64,000 nucleotides of DNA from contig NZ_CP027668.1 in the NCBI RefSeq assembly GCF_003008515.1, positions 1,604,001 to 1,668,000 of the forward strand, given 5' to 3'. The notes under the pieces are model-generated. The model was given only the letters and a program-made list of their open reading frames with translations. It made no database searches and was not told the origin of the DNA. The position numbers and the translations under genes are program-made. Below are positions 35,205-45,457 of the stretch, in pieces (position 1 is the stretch's first letter; each line of letters starts with the position of its first letter). Origin of the DNA: Phreatobacter cathodiphilus (lineage in GTDB: Bacteria > Pseudomonadota > Alphaproteobacteria > Rhizobiales > Phreatobacteraceae).

Positions 35205-36377
35205 ATGCTGATCACGTCCTCTTCAGAACTCGCCGCCGTTTGCGCGCGGCTCGCCAAGCACCCCTTCGTCACGGTCGACACGGAGTTCCTCCGTGAGACG
35301 ACCTTCTGGCCGAAGCTCTGCGTCATCCAGCTCGCCAGCACGGCCGAGGCGGTCGCCGTCGACGCGCTCGCGCCCGGCATGGACCTCACGCCCTTCTTCG
35401 ATCTGATGGTCGACCCCGCCGTCGTGAAGGTGTTCCACGCGGCACGGCAGGACGTGGAGATCGTCTGGCATCTGTCCAAACGCATTCCCGAACCGCTGTT
35501 CGACAGCCAGGTCGCCGCCATGGTGCTCGGCTACGGCGACTCGATCTCCTACGACCAGCTCGTCCAGCGCACCAACGGCACGCAGCTCGACAAGACCAGC
35601 CGCTTCACCGACTGGTCGAAGCGGCCGCTGAGCCCGGCCCAGATCGACTATGCCATCGCCGACGTCACCCACCTGCGCGACGTCTACGTGAAGCTCACCG
35701 GCGAACTGCAGAAGCGCGGCCGCAGCGACTGGGTCGCCGAGGAGATGCGCGTCCTCACCTCGCCCGACACCTACCGGCAGGAGCCGGAGCGCGCCTGGGA
35801 GCGGTTCCGCAGCCGCGTGCGCAAGCCGCGCGAGCTCGCCGTGCTGATGGAGGTCGCCGCCTGGCGCGAGCGCGAGGCGCAGGCCCGCGACGTGCCGCGT
35901 TCGCGTGTCCTGAAGGACGACAGTCTCTTCGACATCGCCCTCACCGGCCCGAAGAGCGTCGAGGCCCTGGGCGCCATGCGGTCCATCCCCAAGGGCTGGG
36001 AGCGCTCGCGCGACGGCATGGCCGTGGTCGAGGCGGTGCAGGCGGGCCTCGCCCGCGATCCCCGCGAACTGCCGCCCATCGACAAGCACCGCCCGCAGAG
36101 CCAGTCGCAGTCGGCGACCGTCGAGCTCCTCAAGGTCCTCCTCAAGATGGTCGCGGAGAAGCATCACGTGGCCGCCAAGGTGGTGGCGACCTCCGACGAC
36201 CTCGACCGCATCGCGGAGAGCGACGAGGCCGATGTCGGCGCCCTCAAGGGCTGGCGGCGCGAACTCTTCGGCGACAAGGCCCTCGCCCTGAAACACGGCA
36301 AGCTGGCCCTCGCCATCGAGCGCGGCCGGGTCACCACGGTCGAACGCACACCGGCGGTCGTCATCGCCGAAGCCTGA
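35205..36377 (+). CDS. rnd: Ribonuclease D
   Basis: RNase D is a 3'-5' exonuclease that trims tRNA and small-RNA ends. The 390-residue protein has the DEDD exonuclease motifs: [10 protein letters not shown] (Asp25, Glu27), [15 protein letters not shown], and [17 protein letters not shown]-like helical domains follow, including the region around [19 protein letters not shown]-type helices near residue 220. The start at 35205 has GTAAGGAGGAGG upstream, a very strong site. It is followed 10 bases later by a dipeptidase gene, so the two are probably co-transcribed. Confidence 0.94.
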   Translation: MLITSSSELAAVCARLAKHPFVTVDTEFLRETTFWPKLCVIQLASTAEAVAVDALAPGMDLTPFFDLMVDPAVVKVFHAARQDVEIVWHLSKRIPEPLFDSQVAAMVLGYGDSISYDQLVQRTNGTQLDKTSRFTDWSKRPLSPAQIDYAIADVTHLRDVYVKLTGELQKRGRSDWVAEEMRVLTSPDTYRQEPERAWERFRSRVRKPRELAVLMEVAAWREREAQARDVPRSRVLKDDSLFDIALTGPKSVEALGAMRSIPKGWERSRDGMAVVEAVQAGLARDPRELPPIDKHRPQSQSQSATVELLKVLLKMVAEKHHVAAKVVATSDDLDRIAESDEADVGALKGWRRELFGDKALALKHGKLALAIERGRVTTVERTPAVVIAEA

Positions 36378-36387
36378 GGAAGCACGC

Positions 36388-37587
36388 ATGAGCAGGACCG
36401 ATCCGGCCCTCGCCAGGGCCCATGACCTGCTCGAGCGCTTCGTCCTCTTCGACGGGCACAACGACCTGCCGTTCTCGATCCGCCGCGCGGCGGACGGCGA
36501 CGTCGCCGCCTACGGTCTCGACCGCGTCCACCAGGAGAGCGATACCGACATTCCGCGGCTGCGCCAGGGCAAGGTCGGGGCGCAGGTCTTCGCCGCCTTC
36601 GTGCCCACCTCGGTGCCCGATCCCGGCCGGTTCACCCTCGAGCAGGTCGCCATCGGCCTCGACATCGAGACGGTGCATGCCGACATTTTCCATCCCGCCC
36701 GCCGCGCCGCCGACGTCGCCGCGGCCCGCCGGATGGCCAAGATCGCCTCGGTGCTCTCGGTCGAAAGCGCCGTCGGCCTCGGCGGTTCGCTGTCGCCGCT
36801 CAGGGTCTGGTACGCCGCGGGCGTGCGCATCCTCACCCTCTGCCACAACGAGACGCTGGCCTGGATCGATTCGGCCACCGACGCGCCGCGCCACGGCGGC
36901 CTGACCGATTTCGGCCGCGCCCTGATCGCCGAATGCAACCGCATCGGCATGATGGTCGACCTCGCCCACGCCTCCCCGAAGGCCCAGCACGACGCGCTGG
37001 ACGTGGCGGCGGCGCCGCTCCTCTGGTCGCATTCCAACGCCGCGGCGCTCTGCCCGCATCCGCGCAACGTGCCTGACGACGTGCTCGACCGGGTCAAGGC
37101 CAATGGCGGCGTCGTCATGGCGACCTTCGTGCCGAACTTCATCTCGCGGAAGAGCCACGACTGGATGACGCCGCTTCAGGTCCACGGCAAGACGCCGCCG
37201 GGCGCGGACATCGACACGGCGGTCGCCCGCCGGGCGGCGGAAGCCGGGCCCTGGCCGCGTGCCTCCATCGGCGAACTCTGCGACCACATCCAGTACATCG
37301 TCGGCCGCACCGGCCTGGCCCATATCGGCATCGGCTCGGATTTCTACGGCGGCCCCAATCCGCCGGACCTCGCCGACGCCTCGCGCTTCCCCCACCTCGT
37401 CGCCGAACTGGTGCGGCGCGGCTGGTCCGACGCGGCGCTGAAAGGGATCCTCTCCGGCAATATGCTCAGGGTCTGGCGGACGGTGGAGAAGGTCTCGGCG
37501 ACGCTGAAGGCCGCGCGCCCGCCCGGCATCGCGCGCGTCGCCGCCGAGTCGCTTGCGCCCCCCGGACGCAAGAAGCCGGCGACCTGA
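36388..37587 (+). CDS. Membrane dipeptidase-type enzyme (peptidase family M19)
   Basis: The 399-residue protein belongs to the renal-dipeptidase family of binuclear zinc enzymes. The first metal pair is in LFDGHNDLPF (His24, Asp26), and the bridging Glu is expected in LSVESAVGLGG. The later His ligands are in VDLAHASPKA and LLWSHSNAAALC. HIGIGSDFYGGP near residue 310 matches the family's final Asp motif. There is no clear signal peptide, so it is probably cytoplasmic. The substrate may be dipeptides or D-amino-acid-containing peptides. Confidence 0.92.
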   Translation: MSRTDPALARAHDLLERFVLFDGHNDLPFSIRRAADGDVAAYGLDRVHQESDTDIPRLRQGKVGAQVFAAFVPTSVPDPGRFTLEQVAIGLDIETVHADIFHPARRAADVAAARRMAKIASVLSVESAVGLGGSLSPLRVWYAAGVRILTLCHNETLAWIDSATDAPRHGGLTDFGRALIAECNRIGMMVDLAHASPKAQHDALDVAAAPLLWSHSNAAALCPHPRNVPDDVLDRVKANGGVVMATFVPNFISRKSHDWMTPLQVHGKTPPGADIDTAVARRAAEAGPWPRASIGELCDHIQYIVGRTGLAHIGIGSDFYGGPNPPDLADASRFPHLVAELVRRGWSDAALKGILSGNMLRVWRTVEKVSATLKAARPPGIARVAAESLAPPGRKKPAT

Positions 37588-37600
37588 GGCCGCCGGCTTC
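37572..37600. terminator. Hairpin overlapping the dipeptidase stop codon
   Basis: A perfect 9-bp inverted repeat (GAAGCCGGC/GCCGGCTTC) with an 11-base loop spans the dipeptidase stop. It lies between that gene and the convergent universal-stress gene. There is no T-run, so it may act with Rho or only protect mRNA ends. Confidence 0.4.
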
Positions 37601-37623
37601 CGCGAGAAACGGGACAGGCGCCG

Positions 37624-38457
37624 TCAGTGCGCCATCAGCACAGGCACCGGCGAGTACTGCAGCAGCGTCGTCGTCGTGCCGCCGAGCACCATCTGGCGCA
37701 GGCGCGAATGGGCATAGGCGCCCATGACGATCATCTGCGCGCGGGTGTTCTGGGCGTGCTCGACGATCGTCTTGCCGACATTGCGGCTGTAGGGAAGGTT
37801 CGTCACCGTGACCTTCACGCCGTGGTGGGCGAGCATGGGCGCGAGGTCGGCACCGGCCACCAGATCGTCCGCATGGCGGTCGCCCAGCACCGAGACGATC
37901 TCCACCTGCCCCGCCTTGTCGATGAAGTCCGAGGCCGATCCGATGGCGCGGGCGGCGACCGCCGAACCGTCCCAGGCGACGACGATGGAATTGCCGGCTC
38001 GCGCCGGGTCGAACCCGTCGGGGGCGAGGATGGTGGGGCGCCCGGTGGAGAGCAGCAGCGTCTCGGCGAGTTCGGTGGCCCAGACGTCGTCGGGGCGCGG
38101 CCGGCCGCAGACGCAGAAATCGTGCAGGCGGCCGCGCTTGCCGATGCGGCCGAACAGCGGGTCGATGGCGTCCGTCACCACCTCGACGGTTGCGGCGACG
38201 CCCGCCGTCTGGGCGGCGCTGCGGATGGCGTCGCAGAGCTCGTCGGCCTTGTCGGTGCGGGTGTCGTTCTCGTCGGCGACGATGGCCTGCACCTCGGCGA
38301 CGCCGGAATAGACGACCACCGGCACCTTGATGGCGCCGACCACGACGGACAGATGCGCCCCGTGGGAGGCGGCGAGCGAAACGGCATAGTCGATGGCGCC
38401 CTGAGGGCGGGCGCCGTCACCGGCAATCAGAGCGAGCAAAACAGACTTGATCGACAT
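37624..38457 (-). CDS. Tandem universal stress protein (UspA family)
   Basis: The 277-residue protein carries two Usp domains, one in each half. The second has the ATP-binding-type loop GAYAHSRLRQMVLGG followed by TTTTLLQYSPVPVL. The first begins MSIKSVLLALIAG, lacks an obvious ATP loop, and ends near RPTILAPDG. Such proteins modulate stress survival by nucleotide-sensitive interactions; the specific role is unknown. The gene is a single unit between convergent rnd-dipeptidase and the propionyl-CoA carboxylase gene. Confidence 0.88.
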   Translation of the reverse strand: MSIKSVLLALIAGDGARPQGAIDYAVSLAASHGAHLSVVVGAIKVPVVVYSGVAEVQAIVADENDTRTDKADELCDAIRSAAQTAGVAATVEVVTDAIDPLFGRIGKRGRLHDFCVCGRPRPDDVWATELAETLLLSTGRPTILAPDGFDPARAGNSIVVAWDGSAVAARAIGSASDFIDKAGQVEIVSVLGDRHADDLVAGADLAPMLAHHGVKVTVTNLPYSRNVGKTIVEHAQNTRAQMIVMGAYAHSRLRQMVLGGTTTTLLQYSPVPVLMAH

Positions 38458-38561
38458 GGTGGGGGAGCTCCTTATTCACGAGCGAACACGCCGGGACGGT
38501 CGCGCGTTCCAGGTCGTGCGTCCTTGATGGAGATCAGACGCCGCGCCCCCACTCTAGCCGA

Positions 38562-40094
38562 TCAGAGCGGAATGTTGTCGTGCTTCTTCCACGGCGTCTC
38601 GGCCGCCTTGTGGCGCAGCAGGGACAGCGCCCGCGCCACCCGGCGACGGGTGGAGTGCGGCATGATGACCTCGTCGATATAGCCGCGCTCGGCCGCCACG
38701 AAGGGCGACAGGAAGCGCTCCTCGTACTCCTTCGTGCGCGCCGCGATCTTTTCCGCGTCGTTCATGTCGGCACGGAAGATGATCTCGACGGCTCCCTTGG
38801 CGCCCATCACGGCGATCTGCGCCGTCGGCCAGGCATAATTGATGTCGCCGCCGATGTGCTTGGACGCCATGACGTCATAGGCGCCGCCGAAGGCCTTGCG
38901 GGTGATGACGGTGACGAGCGGCACCGTGCACTGGGAATAGGCGAAGAGCAGCTTGGCGCCATGCTTGATGAGGCCGCCATATTCCTGGCTCGTGCCGGGC
39001 AGGAACCCGGGCACGTCGACGAAGGTGAGGATGGGGATGGAGAAGGCGTCGCAGAAGCGCACGAAGCGGGCCGCCTTGCGGCTGGCGTCGGAATCGAGGA
39101 CGCCCGCCAGCACCATGGGCTGGTTGGCGACGATGCCGACCGAGCGGCCCTCGAGCCGCGCGAAGCCGGTGATGATGTTGGGCGCGAACTTGCCCTGGAT
39201 CTCGAAGAAGTCGCCCTCGTCGACCGTCTTCAGGATCAGTTCCTTCATGTCGTAGGGCTTGTTCGGATTGTCCGGCACCAGCGTGTCCAGCGACATGTCG
39301 ATGCGGTCGGGCTGGTCGAAGGACGGGATTTCCGGCACGCCCTCCGTGTTGTTCGACGGCAGGAAGTCGATCAGGCGGCGCATCTGCAACAGCGCTTCGA
39401 GGTCGTTCTCGTAGGCGCCGTCGGCGACCGACGACTTCACCGCATGAACCGAGGCGCCGCCCAGTTCCTCGGCCGTGACGACCTCGTTGGTCACCGTCTT
39501 CACCACGTCCGGGCCGGTCACGAACATGTAGCTCGTGTCCTTCACCATGAAGATGAAATCGGTCATGGCGGGCGAATAGACGTCGCCGCCGGCGCAGGGA
39601 CCCATGATCAGCGAGATCTGCGGAATGACGCCCGAGGCGATGACATTCCGCTTGAAGACTTCGCCATAACCGCCGAGCGCGTCGACACCTTCCTGGATAC
39701 GGGCCCCGCCCGCATCGAACAGGCCGATGACCGGCGCCCTCGCCTTCAGCGCCATGTCCTGAATCTTGGTGATCTTCGCGGCATGGGCGCCGGACAGCGA
39801 GCCGCCGAAGACGGTGAAGTCCTTGGAGAAGATGAAGACGGTGCGCCCGTTCACCGTGCCCCAGCCGGTGACCACCCCGTCGCCGGGGATATGCGACTTC
39901 TCCATGCCGAAATCCGCGCAGCGGTGCTGCACGAACATGTCGAACTCCTCGAACGAGCCCTTGTCGACCAGGAGTTCGATACGCTCGCGCGCGGTCAGCT
40001 TGCCGCGGGCGTGCTGGGCGTCGATGCGCTTCTGGCCACCGCCGAGGCGGGCCTCGGCACGACGGTCTTCCAGCCTTTCAAGGACGTCCTTCAT
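38562..40094 (-). CDS. pccB: Propionyl-CoA carboxylase beta subunit (carboxyltransferase)
   Basis: The 510-residue protein is a biotin-dependent acyl-CoA carboxyltransferase of the propionyl-CoA type. It has [20 protein letters not shown] and [12 protein letters not shown], then [20 protein letters not shown], and [21 protein letters not shown]. The C-terminal half has [18 protein letters not shown] and [19 protein letters not shown]. It transfers CO2 from carboxybiotin to propionyl-CoA to make methylmalonyl-CoA. The alpha (biotin carboxylase/carrier) gene is not in the window, so it must lie elsewhere. Confidence 0.95.
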   Translation of the reverse strand: MKDVLERLEDRRAEARLGGGQKRIDAQHARGKLTARERIELLVDKGSFEEFDMFVQHRCADFGMEKSHIPGDGVVTGWGTVNGRTVFIFSKDFTVFGGSLSGAHAAKITKIQDMALKARAPVIGLFDAGGARIQEGVDALGGYGEVFKRNVIASGVIPQISLIMGPCAGGDVYSPAMTDFIFMVKDTSYMFVTGPDVVKTVTNEVVTAEELGGASVHAVKSSVADGAYENDLEALLQMRRLIDFLPSNNTEGVPEIPSFDQPDRIDMSLDTLVPDNPNKPYDMKELILKTVDEGDFFEIQGKFAPNIITGFARLEGRSVGIVANQPMVLAGVLDSDASRKAARFVRFCDAFSIPILTFVDVPGFLPGTSQEYGGLIKHGAKLLFAYSQCTVPLVTVITRKAFGGAYDVMASKHIGGDINYAWPTAQIAVMGAKGAVEIIFRADMNDAEKIAARTKEYEERFLSPFVAAERGYIDEVIMPHSTRRRVARALSLLRHKAAETPWKKHDNIPL

Positions 40095-40195
40095 TGCACG
40101 CCGGGGATCGCGCCCCGCCCCTCAGGTATCGAGCCAAGCTGGTCCGATAGCACGCAAGCTCCGCGCCAACCAATGAGACTGAAGGGGGATGCGGC

Positions 40196-41137
40196 TCAGG
40201 CGGCGATCGTCTTGCCCTGGTTGTATTTCCAGATCCCGACCGCCAGGGCGAGCGTGGTGATGCCGGCCACCAGCACCGTGAAGGGCGTGGCGCCGAGCTT
40301 CTCGAACCACTGGGTGTAGAAGTGGATGGCGCCGAAGACGGCGGCAAGGTTCAGCACCCACGGCCGGTTGGCCCGCGCCGCCCAGATGCCGGCCCCGACG
40401 ATGGCGACGAGCCAGGCGACAGAAAAGGCGAAAGCGGGAATGACCGGCGCATAGCGCGAGGTGCTGGCCGGCTCGACGAACCACGTCAGCCTGTCGCCCC
40501 AGAGCGAGCCGATCCAGAAGCCGAAATTGACCAGGAGAAGCGCCGTGCGGGCGGCGATGATGGCGAGGCGCGACAGGTCGGCGCGCACCACCTTCGAGGC
40601 CTGGTAGGCCGCGATGGCGAGGCCGGAGAACATGAGCACCGTCATCGCCGGCTGGCGGATGGCGAGGAAATAGGTGGCGTGCATGTAGCCGGTTCGCGCG
40701 CCGATCGTCGCCGACAGGGCGAGCACGGCGAGCGCGACGAGCAGGCCCGAGCGCGCCGCGATACCGGCGCCAGCGAAAATGGCTGTCACCGCGAGCAGAG
40801 CAGGCACAGAGCCCTTGGTCAGGAACATGACGCCGCCGGCGAGCAACAGCGCGCCAGCGAGCACCACGATCTGTGCCAGCACCGACCAGGCCTGTTCGCC
40901 CTTGAGCAGAAAGCCGAGGCCGACGCCGCCGAGAATGGCGCCGAGGACCACCGCCACCATGGGCTCCGGCACCAGGCCCATGACGCCGAGCGCCACCGCC
41001 ACCACGCCGAAACCGATGAGCATGTTCATCGCCAGCGAACCGGTCGTCTCCGCAGCCAGGGTCTGCAGGCGGGCGGCCTCCTCGGGGGTCAGGCGGCCCT
41101 GCTCCACCAGCTTGCCGATGTCGAGGGTGATCTTCAT
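40196..41137 (-). CDS. Polytopic membrane protein, DUF2157-like
   Basis: The 313-residue protein has a short soluble N terminus (DIGKLVEQGRLTPEEAARLQTL) and about nine hydrophobic segments with small loops, a layout seen in DUF2157-like membrane proteins. Function is unknown. It begins with a canonical ATG at 41137 and ends 102 bases before pccB on the same strand. No known motif beyond the N-terminal helix could be recognised. Confidence 0.7.
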   Translation of the reverse strand: MKITLDIGKLVEQGRLTPEEAARLQTLAAETTGSLAMNMLIGFGVVAVALGVMGLVPEPMVAVVLGAILGGVGLGFLLKGEQAWSVLAQIVVLAGALLLAGGVMFLTKGSVPALLAVTAIFAGAGIAARSGLLVALAVLALSATIGARTGYMHATYFLAIRQPAMTVLMFSGLAIAAYQASKVVRADLSRLAIIAARTALLLVNFGFWIGSLWGDRLTWFVEPASTSRYAPVIPAFAFSVAWLVAIVGAGIWAARANRPWVLNLAAVFGAIHFYTQWFEKLGATPFTVLVAGITTLALAVGIWKYNQGKTIAA

Positions 41138-41208
41138 GGGCGCGCTCCGGGCGGTCTCTGGGGCATCGTCGGGCCCAGCAATGGCGCCCGCCCCGTTTCA
41201 CCGTGGTG

Positions 41209-42006
41209 TCACACGGTGGCGAGCACCGTTGCCGCGGCATCGAACTCGCGGCGCCGGGTCGCGCGCCGCTCGGCGGCTTCGGCATCCTCGCCCCACTGGG
41301 AGGCCTGGAAATCCTCGTCCACATGGGCGGCGGCCCAGACGGCGTCGGCGTCGAGCCGGCCGTGCAACAGGGCGAGCGCGAGGAGCGCCGAGCCCGTCAG
41401 GGTGGTCACCACCTGGCTCGCCCCGATGCGCCAGCCATCGCCCTGCGGCAGGGCGGCGGCGATCGCCGCGAGCGCGGCGGGGGGCTGGGTCACGAAGACG
41501 ACGCCCTGCGAGAGGATCAGCCGCGCGCCGATCGCGTCACGCGCCCAGTCGAGCACCGGGTTCCAGGCCGCGTCCTGCCGCGCGACGAGGCTCGCCGGCG
41601 AGTCGGCCCGGTAGCAGAGGAGATCGGATCCCGCATAACGGACGATATCGGCGGCGACCGGCGCCGGATCGGGCAGGACGCCGTCGATGATGGAGTTGGC
41701 GATGCGCGTCACCGGCATCTTCATCGGATCGATGACCTCGCCGAGTGCGGCCCATTCCGCCGTCACCGCGCCCGCCAGCGCCTCCGATGGAAAGGCCAGC
41801 GGATGGCGGCCGGGGGTCTTGGCCGGCCGCCCGTCGAGGAGCAGCCGCCAGCCGTCGTCCGACGGGCCCGCGGACGCCTCCGTGTAGAAGCGTTTGGGAT
41901 AGGTCGGCTTCATCGCGAGCCGGGCGGCGGCAACGGGGTCGTAGGCGGCGGGATCGAGGTCCTTGGCGAACCAGTCTTCGAAGACGCTCTTGCTCATCAG
42001 CGCCAT
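41209..42006 (-). CDS. ATP12-family F1-ATPase assembly chaperone
   Basis: The 265-residue protein is an ATP12-type chaperone that helps assemble the F1 alpha subunit. This family is confined mainly to mitochondria and alphaproteobacteria. Family segments are KRFYTEASAGPSDDGWRLLLDGRPAKTPGR, then EWAALGEVIDPMKMPVTRIANSIID, YAGSDLLCYRADSP, and ARQDAAWNPVLDWARDAIG. ATG 42006 has GCGGAG upstream; an ATG three codons later is also possible. It is the gene after recO on the minus strand. Confidence 0.92.
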   Translation of the reverse strand: MALMSKSVFEDWFAKDLDPAAYDPVAAARLAMKPTYPKRFYTEASAGPSDDGWRLLLDGRPAKTPGRHPLAFPSEALAGAVTAEWAALGEVIDPMKMPVTRIANSIIDGVLPDPAPVAADIVRYAGSDLLCYRADSPASLVARQDAAWNPVLDWARDAIGARLILSQGVVFVTQPPAALAAIAAALPQGDGWRIGASQVVTTLTGSALLALALLHGRLDADAVWAAAHVDEDFQASQWGEDAEAAERRATRRREFDAAATVLATV

Positions 42007-42038
42007 GTAGAGGCTCCGCAGCCCGATTTCAAACCGGC

Positions 42039-42749
42039 TCAGGCGACGAAGCGCAGGAAGACCTCGCGGGCGTCGGGCATGGGCAGGCCGCGCGGCTCGA
42101 AGACGTGGCGGGCGAGGAAATGGCCGGTCAGCCGGAAGCCGGCGCGCACGTCTTCCGGCGCGATGGCGGCGGCCCCGCGCAGGAACGGCGGCAGGGCGAG
42201 CAACCGGTCGCGCCAGGGCTCGCCGGCGGCGCGGGACACCGCCCTGCCCGTCTTCGGCGAGACATAGACGAGGTCCTCCGTCGTCCCGGTGGCGGCGCAT
42301 TCCGACAGGTCGACGCCGAAGCCAAGGAGCCGCAGCACCTCCAGTTCGAAGCGCACCATCAGCGGCGCCGCGATGGCGACGTCGGGCAGCGTGTCGGCGA
42401 TGAGCGCCACCGCCTCGTAGAGGCCCTCATGGGCCTCGCGCTCCGGCATGAGCCGGGCGGTGGCGGCGAGGAGCGTGATTCCGGCAACGCCCTCCCGCGC
42501 CTCCATGAGCCGGGCGGCGCGCGAGACCGAGACCTCGATGGCATAGGTGCCGAGATGCTCGTCCAGCCGCGCCGACCAGTTCGCATGCACGGTGTTGCCG
42601 GGCTGGATGACCGGCTGCTGGCGCCGCGACCGCCCTCCCCGCACCAGGCCGAGATGGCGGCCGTGGGCGCGGGTGAACAGTTCGAGGATCACACTCGATT
42701 CCCCGTAGGACCGGGCGCCGAGAACGATTCCCTCGTCGACCCAGTGCAT
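42039..42749 (-). CDS. recO: DNA repair protein RecO
   Basis: RecO anneals SSB-coated DNA and loads RecA with RecR and RecF. The 236-residue protein has an OB-fold N terminus ([30 protein letters not shown]) and [18 protein letters not shown]. The helical C domain follows, with [23 protein letters not shown]. It lies 4 bases downstream of the DUF1737 gene and after era; this rnc-era-recO order is common in many proteobacteria. Confidence 0.94.
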   Translation of the reverse strand: MHWVDEGIVLGARSYGESSVILELFTRAHGRHLGLVRGGRSRRQQPVIQPGNTVHANWSARLDEHLGTYAIEVSVSRAARLMEAREGVAGITLLAATARLMPEREAHEGLYEAVALIADTLPDVAIAAPLMVRFELEVLRLLGFGVDLSECAATGTTEDLVYVSPKTGRAVSRAAGEPWRDRLLALPPFLRGAAAIAPEDVRAGFRLTGHFLARHVFEPRGLPMPDAREVFLRFVA

Positions 42750-42753
42750 CGGG

Positions 42754-42987
42754 TCAGAAGTCGGAGAGCTTCAGGTCCGGCGAATAGGCCACGTCCTCCA
42801 CTTCCTTGACGATGGCCTGGCCGCAGATCACCCGGCCCTTGGCGGCGTCGAAGGTCAGTGTCGGCTGGCCGTAGAGCTGCCAGCCCTTGTTGATGGCCTC
42901 GCTGACGCGGTGGCAGAAGGCCGAATCGTCGGGCCCGGTCAGGTAGCGGTAGAGCGTGGTGGTGCTTTTCGGTCGGACGGACAGCAT
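42754..42987 (-). CDS. DUF1737 small protein
   Basis: The 77-residue protein has the DUF1737 core: [20 protein letters not shown], then [14 protein letters not shown], and a short [13 protein letters not shown]. The function is unknown. It fits tightly between era (3-base gap) and recO (4-base gap), so it is co-translated with DNA-repair and ribosome-assembly genes. Confidence 0.85.
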   Translation of the reverse strand: MLSVRPKSTTTLYRYLTGPDDSAFCHRVSEAINKGWQLYGQPTLTFDAAKGRVICGQAIVKEVEDVAYSPDLKLSDF

Positions 42988-42990
42988 GGC

Positions 42991-43899
42991 TCACCTGCCT
43001 TTCGGATATTCGAGCCCCATGCGCTCGTAGCGCTCGGGATCGTCGCCCCAGTTCTCGCGCACCTTCACGAAGAGGAATAGGTGCACCTTGGTCTCGAACA
43101 GTTTCGAGAGCTCCTCGCGGGCGGAGGTAGAAATCAGCTTGATGGTCTCGCCCCGCTTGCCCAGCATGATCTTCCGCTGGCCCTCGCGCACCACGTAAAT
43201 GGTCTGCTCGATGCGGATGGAGCCGTCCTTGCGCTCCTCGTAGCTCTCCGTCTCGACCGTCGCGTCGTAGGGCAGCTCGTCATGGAGGCGGTGGTAGAGC
43301 TTCTCGCGGGTGATCTCGGCGGCGAGCATGCGCGCCGGCACGTCCGAAATCTCGTCCTCGGGATAGTGCCAGGGTCCGGCGGGAACGACCGCCGCGAGAT
43401 GGCGCTTCAGGTCCATCACGCCGGAGCCCGTGGTCGAGGAGATCATGAAGGTCTGGTCGAATCGGGCGCGGGCGTTGACCGCGGTGGCGAGGTCGAGCAG
43501 CTTCGGCCGCTCCACGAGATCGACCTTGTTCAGGACGAGGTCCATCGGCTGGCGGATGTCGCCGAGCTTGTCGAGGATGGCGTCCACCGGCTCGTCGATC
43601 CCCTTCTTGGCATCGACCAGCACGAGCACGCGGTCGGCGTCCGCCGCCCCGCCCCAGGCCGCCGAGACCATGGCCCTGTCGAGCCGCCGCTTCGGCGAGA
43701 ACAGGCCGGGGGTGTCGACGAGGATGATCTGCGAGGCGCCCTCCATGGCGATGCCGCGCACCAGCGCCCGCGTCGTCTGCACCTTGTGCGAGACGATGGT
43801 CACCTTGGCGCCGACCAGCGCGTTGACCAGCGTCGACTTGCCGGCATTCGGCGCGCCGATGATGGCGACGAAGCCGCAGCGTGTGGTGGTCTCGGTCAT
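42991..43899 (-). CDS. era: GTPase Era
   Basis: Era is a GTPase and RNA-binding factor in 30S assembly. The 302-residue protein has the P loop GAPNAGKST (15-23), the switch region SHKVQTTRALVRGI, DTPGLF and NKVDLV, and a C-terminal KH domain (around YVVREGQRKIMLGKRG). The ATG at 43899 overlaps the rnc stop by 4 bases, the usual rnc-era coupling. The open frame upstream overlaps rnc and is not coding. Confidence 0.96.
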   Translation of the reverse strand: MTETTTRCGFVAIIGAPNAGKSTLVNALVGAKVTIVSHKVQTTRALVRGIAMEGASQIILVDTPGLFSPKRRLDRAMVSAAWGGAADADRVLVLVDAKKGIDEPVDAILDKLGDIRQPMDLVLNKVDLVERPKLLDLATAVNARARFDQTFMISSTTGSGVMDLKRHLAAVVPAGPWHYPEDEISDVPARMLAAEITREKLYHRLHDELPYDATVETESYEERKDGSIRIEQTIYVVREGQRKIMLGKRGETIKLISTSAREELSKLFETKVHLFLFVKVRENWGDDPERYERMGLEYPKGR

Positions 43900-44651
43900 G
43901 GCCCGGCCTCTGCCTGGGGGAGCGCCGGCCAGACCCCCTCGCGAACGAGCACGGCGGTGGCCGCGGCGATCTCGGCCTGGCGCTTGGCGGCGCCCTCGCC
44001 GGTTCCGTCGGCGAGGCCCGGAATGATCACCGCCATGGTGAAGATGGGGGCGTGGTCGGGGCCGGTGCGGGAGACGACCCGGTAGACGGGCGTGGCATAG
44101 CCCCGGCCCTGCGCCCATTCCTGCAGGGCGCTCTTGGCATCGCGCAGCGGCGAGGCGTTGGCCGAGAGCCGGTCGCGCCAGTTGCGGACGACGAAAGCCT
44201 CCGCCGCCGGCCAGCCGGCATCGAGATGGATGGCGCCGATCACCGCCTCGCAGAGGTCCGCGAGAACGCCGGGCCGGCGACCGACGGCGGTCTGGCTTTC
44301 GGTGGGGCCTACATGGACGCCGTCCCCGAGCCCCAACGCCGCGGCGACCTCGGCGCAGGTCTCCGCCCTGACCAGGTCCGACAGGCGCTTCGACAGGGTG
44401 CCCTCGTCGTCCTCGGGCAGCGCCTCGAACAGCATGGCCGCCACGGCGAGGCCGAGCACCCGGTCGCCGAGAAATTCCAGCCGCTGATAGGACCCGGACC
44501 GCTTCTCGATGCCCGAGACGGCGCTCGGATGGGTGAGTGCGCGGGCAAGCAGCCCCTTGTCGGAGAAGACGTGGCCGATTCGGGCCTCGATCTCCTCGAG
44601 GCTCGCCCGCTGGGCCTTGGCTTTGCGACCCGGCGCCACGGCAGCCGTCAC
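43896..44651 (-). CDS. rnc: Ribonuclease III
   Basis: RNase III cuts double-stranded RNA in rRNA and mRNA processing. The 251-residue protein has the catalytic signature RLEFLGDRVLGLAV, DLCEAVIGAIHLDAGW (second acidic cluster), and a C-terminal double-stranded-RNA-binding domain ending GEGAAKRQAEIAAATAV. The start is placed at GTG 44651, giving a 4-base overlap with lepB; an alternative GTG at 44678 is in frame. Neither has a strong ribosome-binding site, so the exact start is unsure. Confidence 0.92.
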   Translation of the reverse strand: MTAAVAPGRKAKAQRASLEEIEARIGHVFSDKGLLARALTHPSAVSGIEKRSGSYQRLEFLGDRVLGLAVAAMLFEALPEDDEGTLSKRLSDLVRAETCAEVAAALGLGDGVHVGPTESQTAVGRRPGVLADLCEAVIGAIHLDAGWPAAEAFVVRNWRDRLSANASPLRDAKSALQEWAQGRGYATPVYRVVSRTGPDHAPIFTMAVIIPGLADGTGEGAAKRQAEIAAATAVLVREGVWPALPQAEAGP

Positions 44652-45400
44652 CTCACGAGGGTTCCGAACCGCGTCCACCGGATCGACCAGGGCCAGCGCC
44701 AGAAGGCCCAGGCGCGCTCGCCCTCCTCGATGGAGAAGAACAGGACCTGGGCGCGGCCGATCAGATGGTCGAGCGGGATCGGACCGACCTGGCTCAGCAC
44801 GCGGCTGTCGGTGGAATTGTCGCGGTTGTCGCCCATGACGAAGACGTGGCCCTGCGGCACCTCATAAACCGGCGTGTTGTCGTAGAAGCCGTTCTCGTAG
44901 AGGTCGAGGGTCGTGTAGGAGACGCCGTTCGGCAGGGTCTCGCGGTAGCGCCGGGTCCGCACCTGACGGCCGTCCTCGTTGTCCATGAAGTCGTCGATGC
45001 GCTCGCGCGGCACGGCCGTGCCGTTGATGTGCACCTGGCCGCCGATCATCTGGATCCGGTCGCCCGGCAGGCCGATGACGCGCTTGATGTAGTCGACGTC
45101 GGGCTCGCGCGGCAGGCGGAAGACCACCACGTCGCCGCGGTTCGGCACCGACCCCATGATCCGCCCCTCGAACAGATTGGGCGAGAAGGGGAAGGAATAT
45201 TTCGAATAGCCGTAGGAGAATTTCGAGACGAAGAGATAATCGCCGACCAGCAGCGTCTCCTTCATCGAACCCGAGGGGATGTTGAAGGGCTGGAACAGGA
45301 ATGTGCGGATCACGAAGGCGATCAGCAGCGCGTGGATCACCACGCGGACCGTCTCGCCCAGTCCGCCCTTGTTGTCTTCGGCCACGCGCTCGAACCTCAT
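44648..45400 (-). CDS. lepB: Signal peptidase I
   Basis: LepB is the membrane serine protease that removes signal peptides. The 250-residue protein has one clear N-terminal membrane segment. Nucleophile Ser45 is in IPSGSMKETLLVGD, the general base Lys106 is in DVDYIKRVIGLPGD, and the GDNRDNSTDSR motif is near residue 205. The start at 45400 matches the usual start before the membrane helix. It begins the lepB-rnc-era-DUF1737-recO transcript. Confidence 0.95.
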   Translation of the reverse strand: MRFERVAEDNKGGLGETVRVVIHALLIAFVIRTFLFQPFNIPSGSMKETLLVGDYLFVSKFSYGYSKYSFPFSPNLFEGRIMGSVPNRGDVVVFRLPREPDVDYIKRVIGLPGDRIQMIGGQVHINGTAVPRERIDDFMDNEDGRQVRTRRYRETLPNGVSYTTLDLYENGFYDNTPVYEVPQGHVFVMGDNRDNSTDSRVLSQVGPIPLDHLIGRAQVLFFSIEEGERAWAFWRWPWSIRWTRFGTLVR

Positions 45401-45457
45401 GTCGAATGAGCCCGCCCTATAGCCCGCCGCGGCGAGGTCATGCAACGACAACGGCGT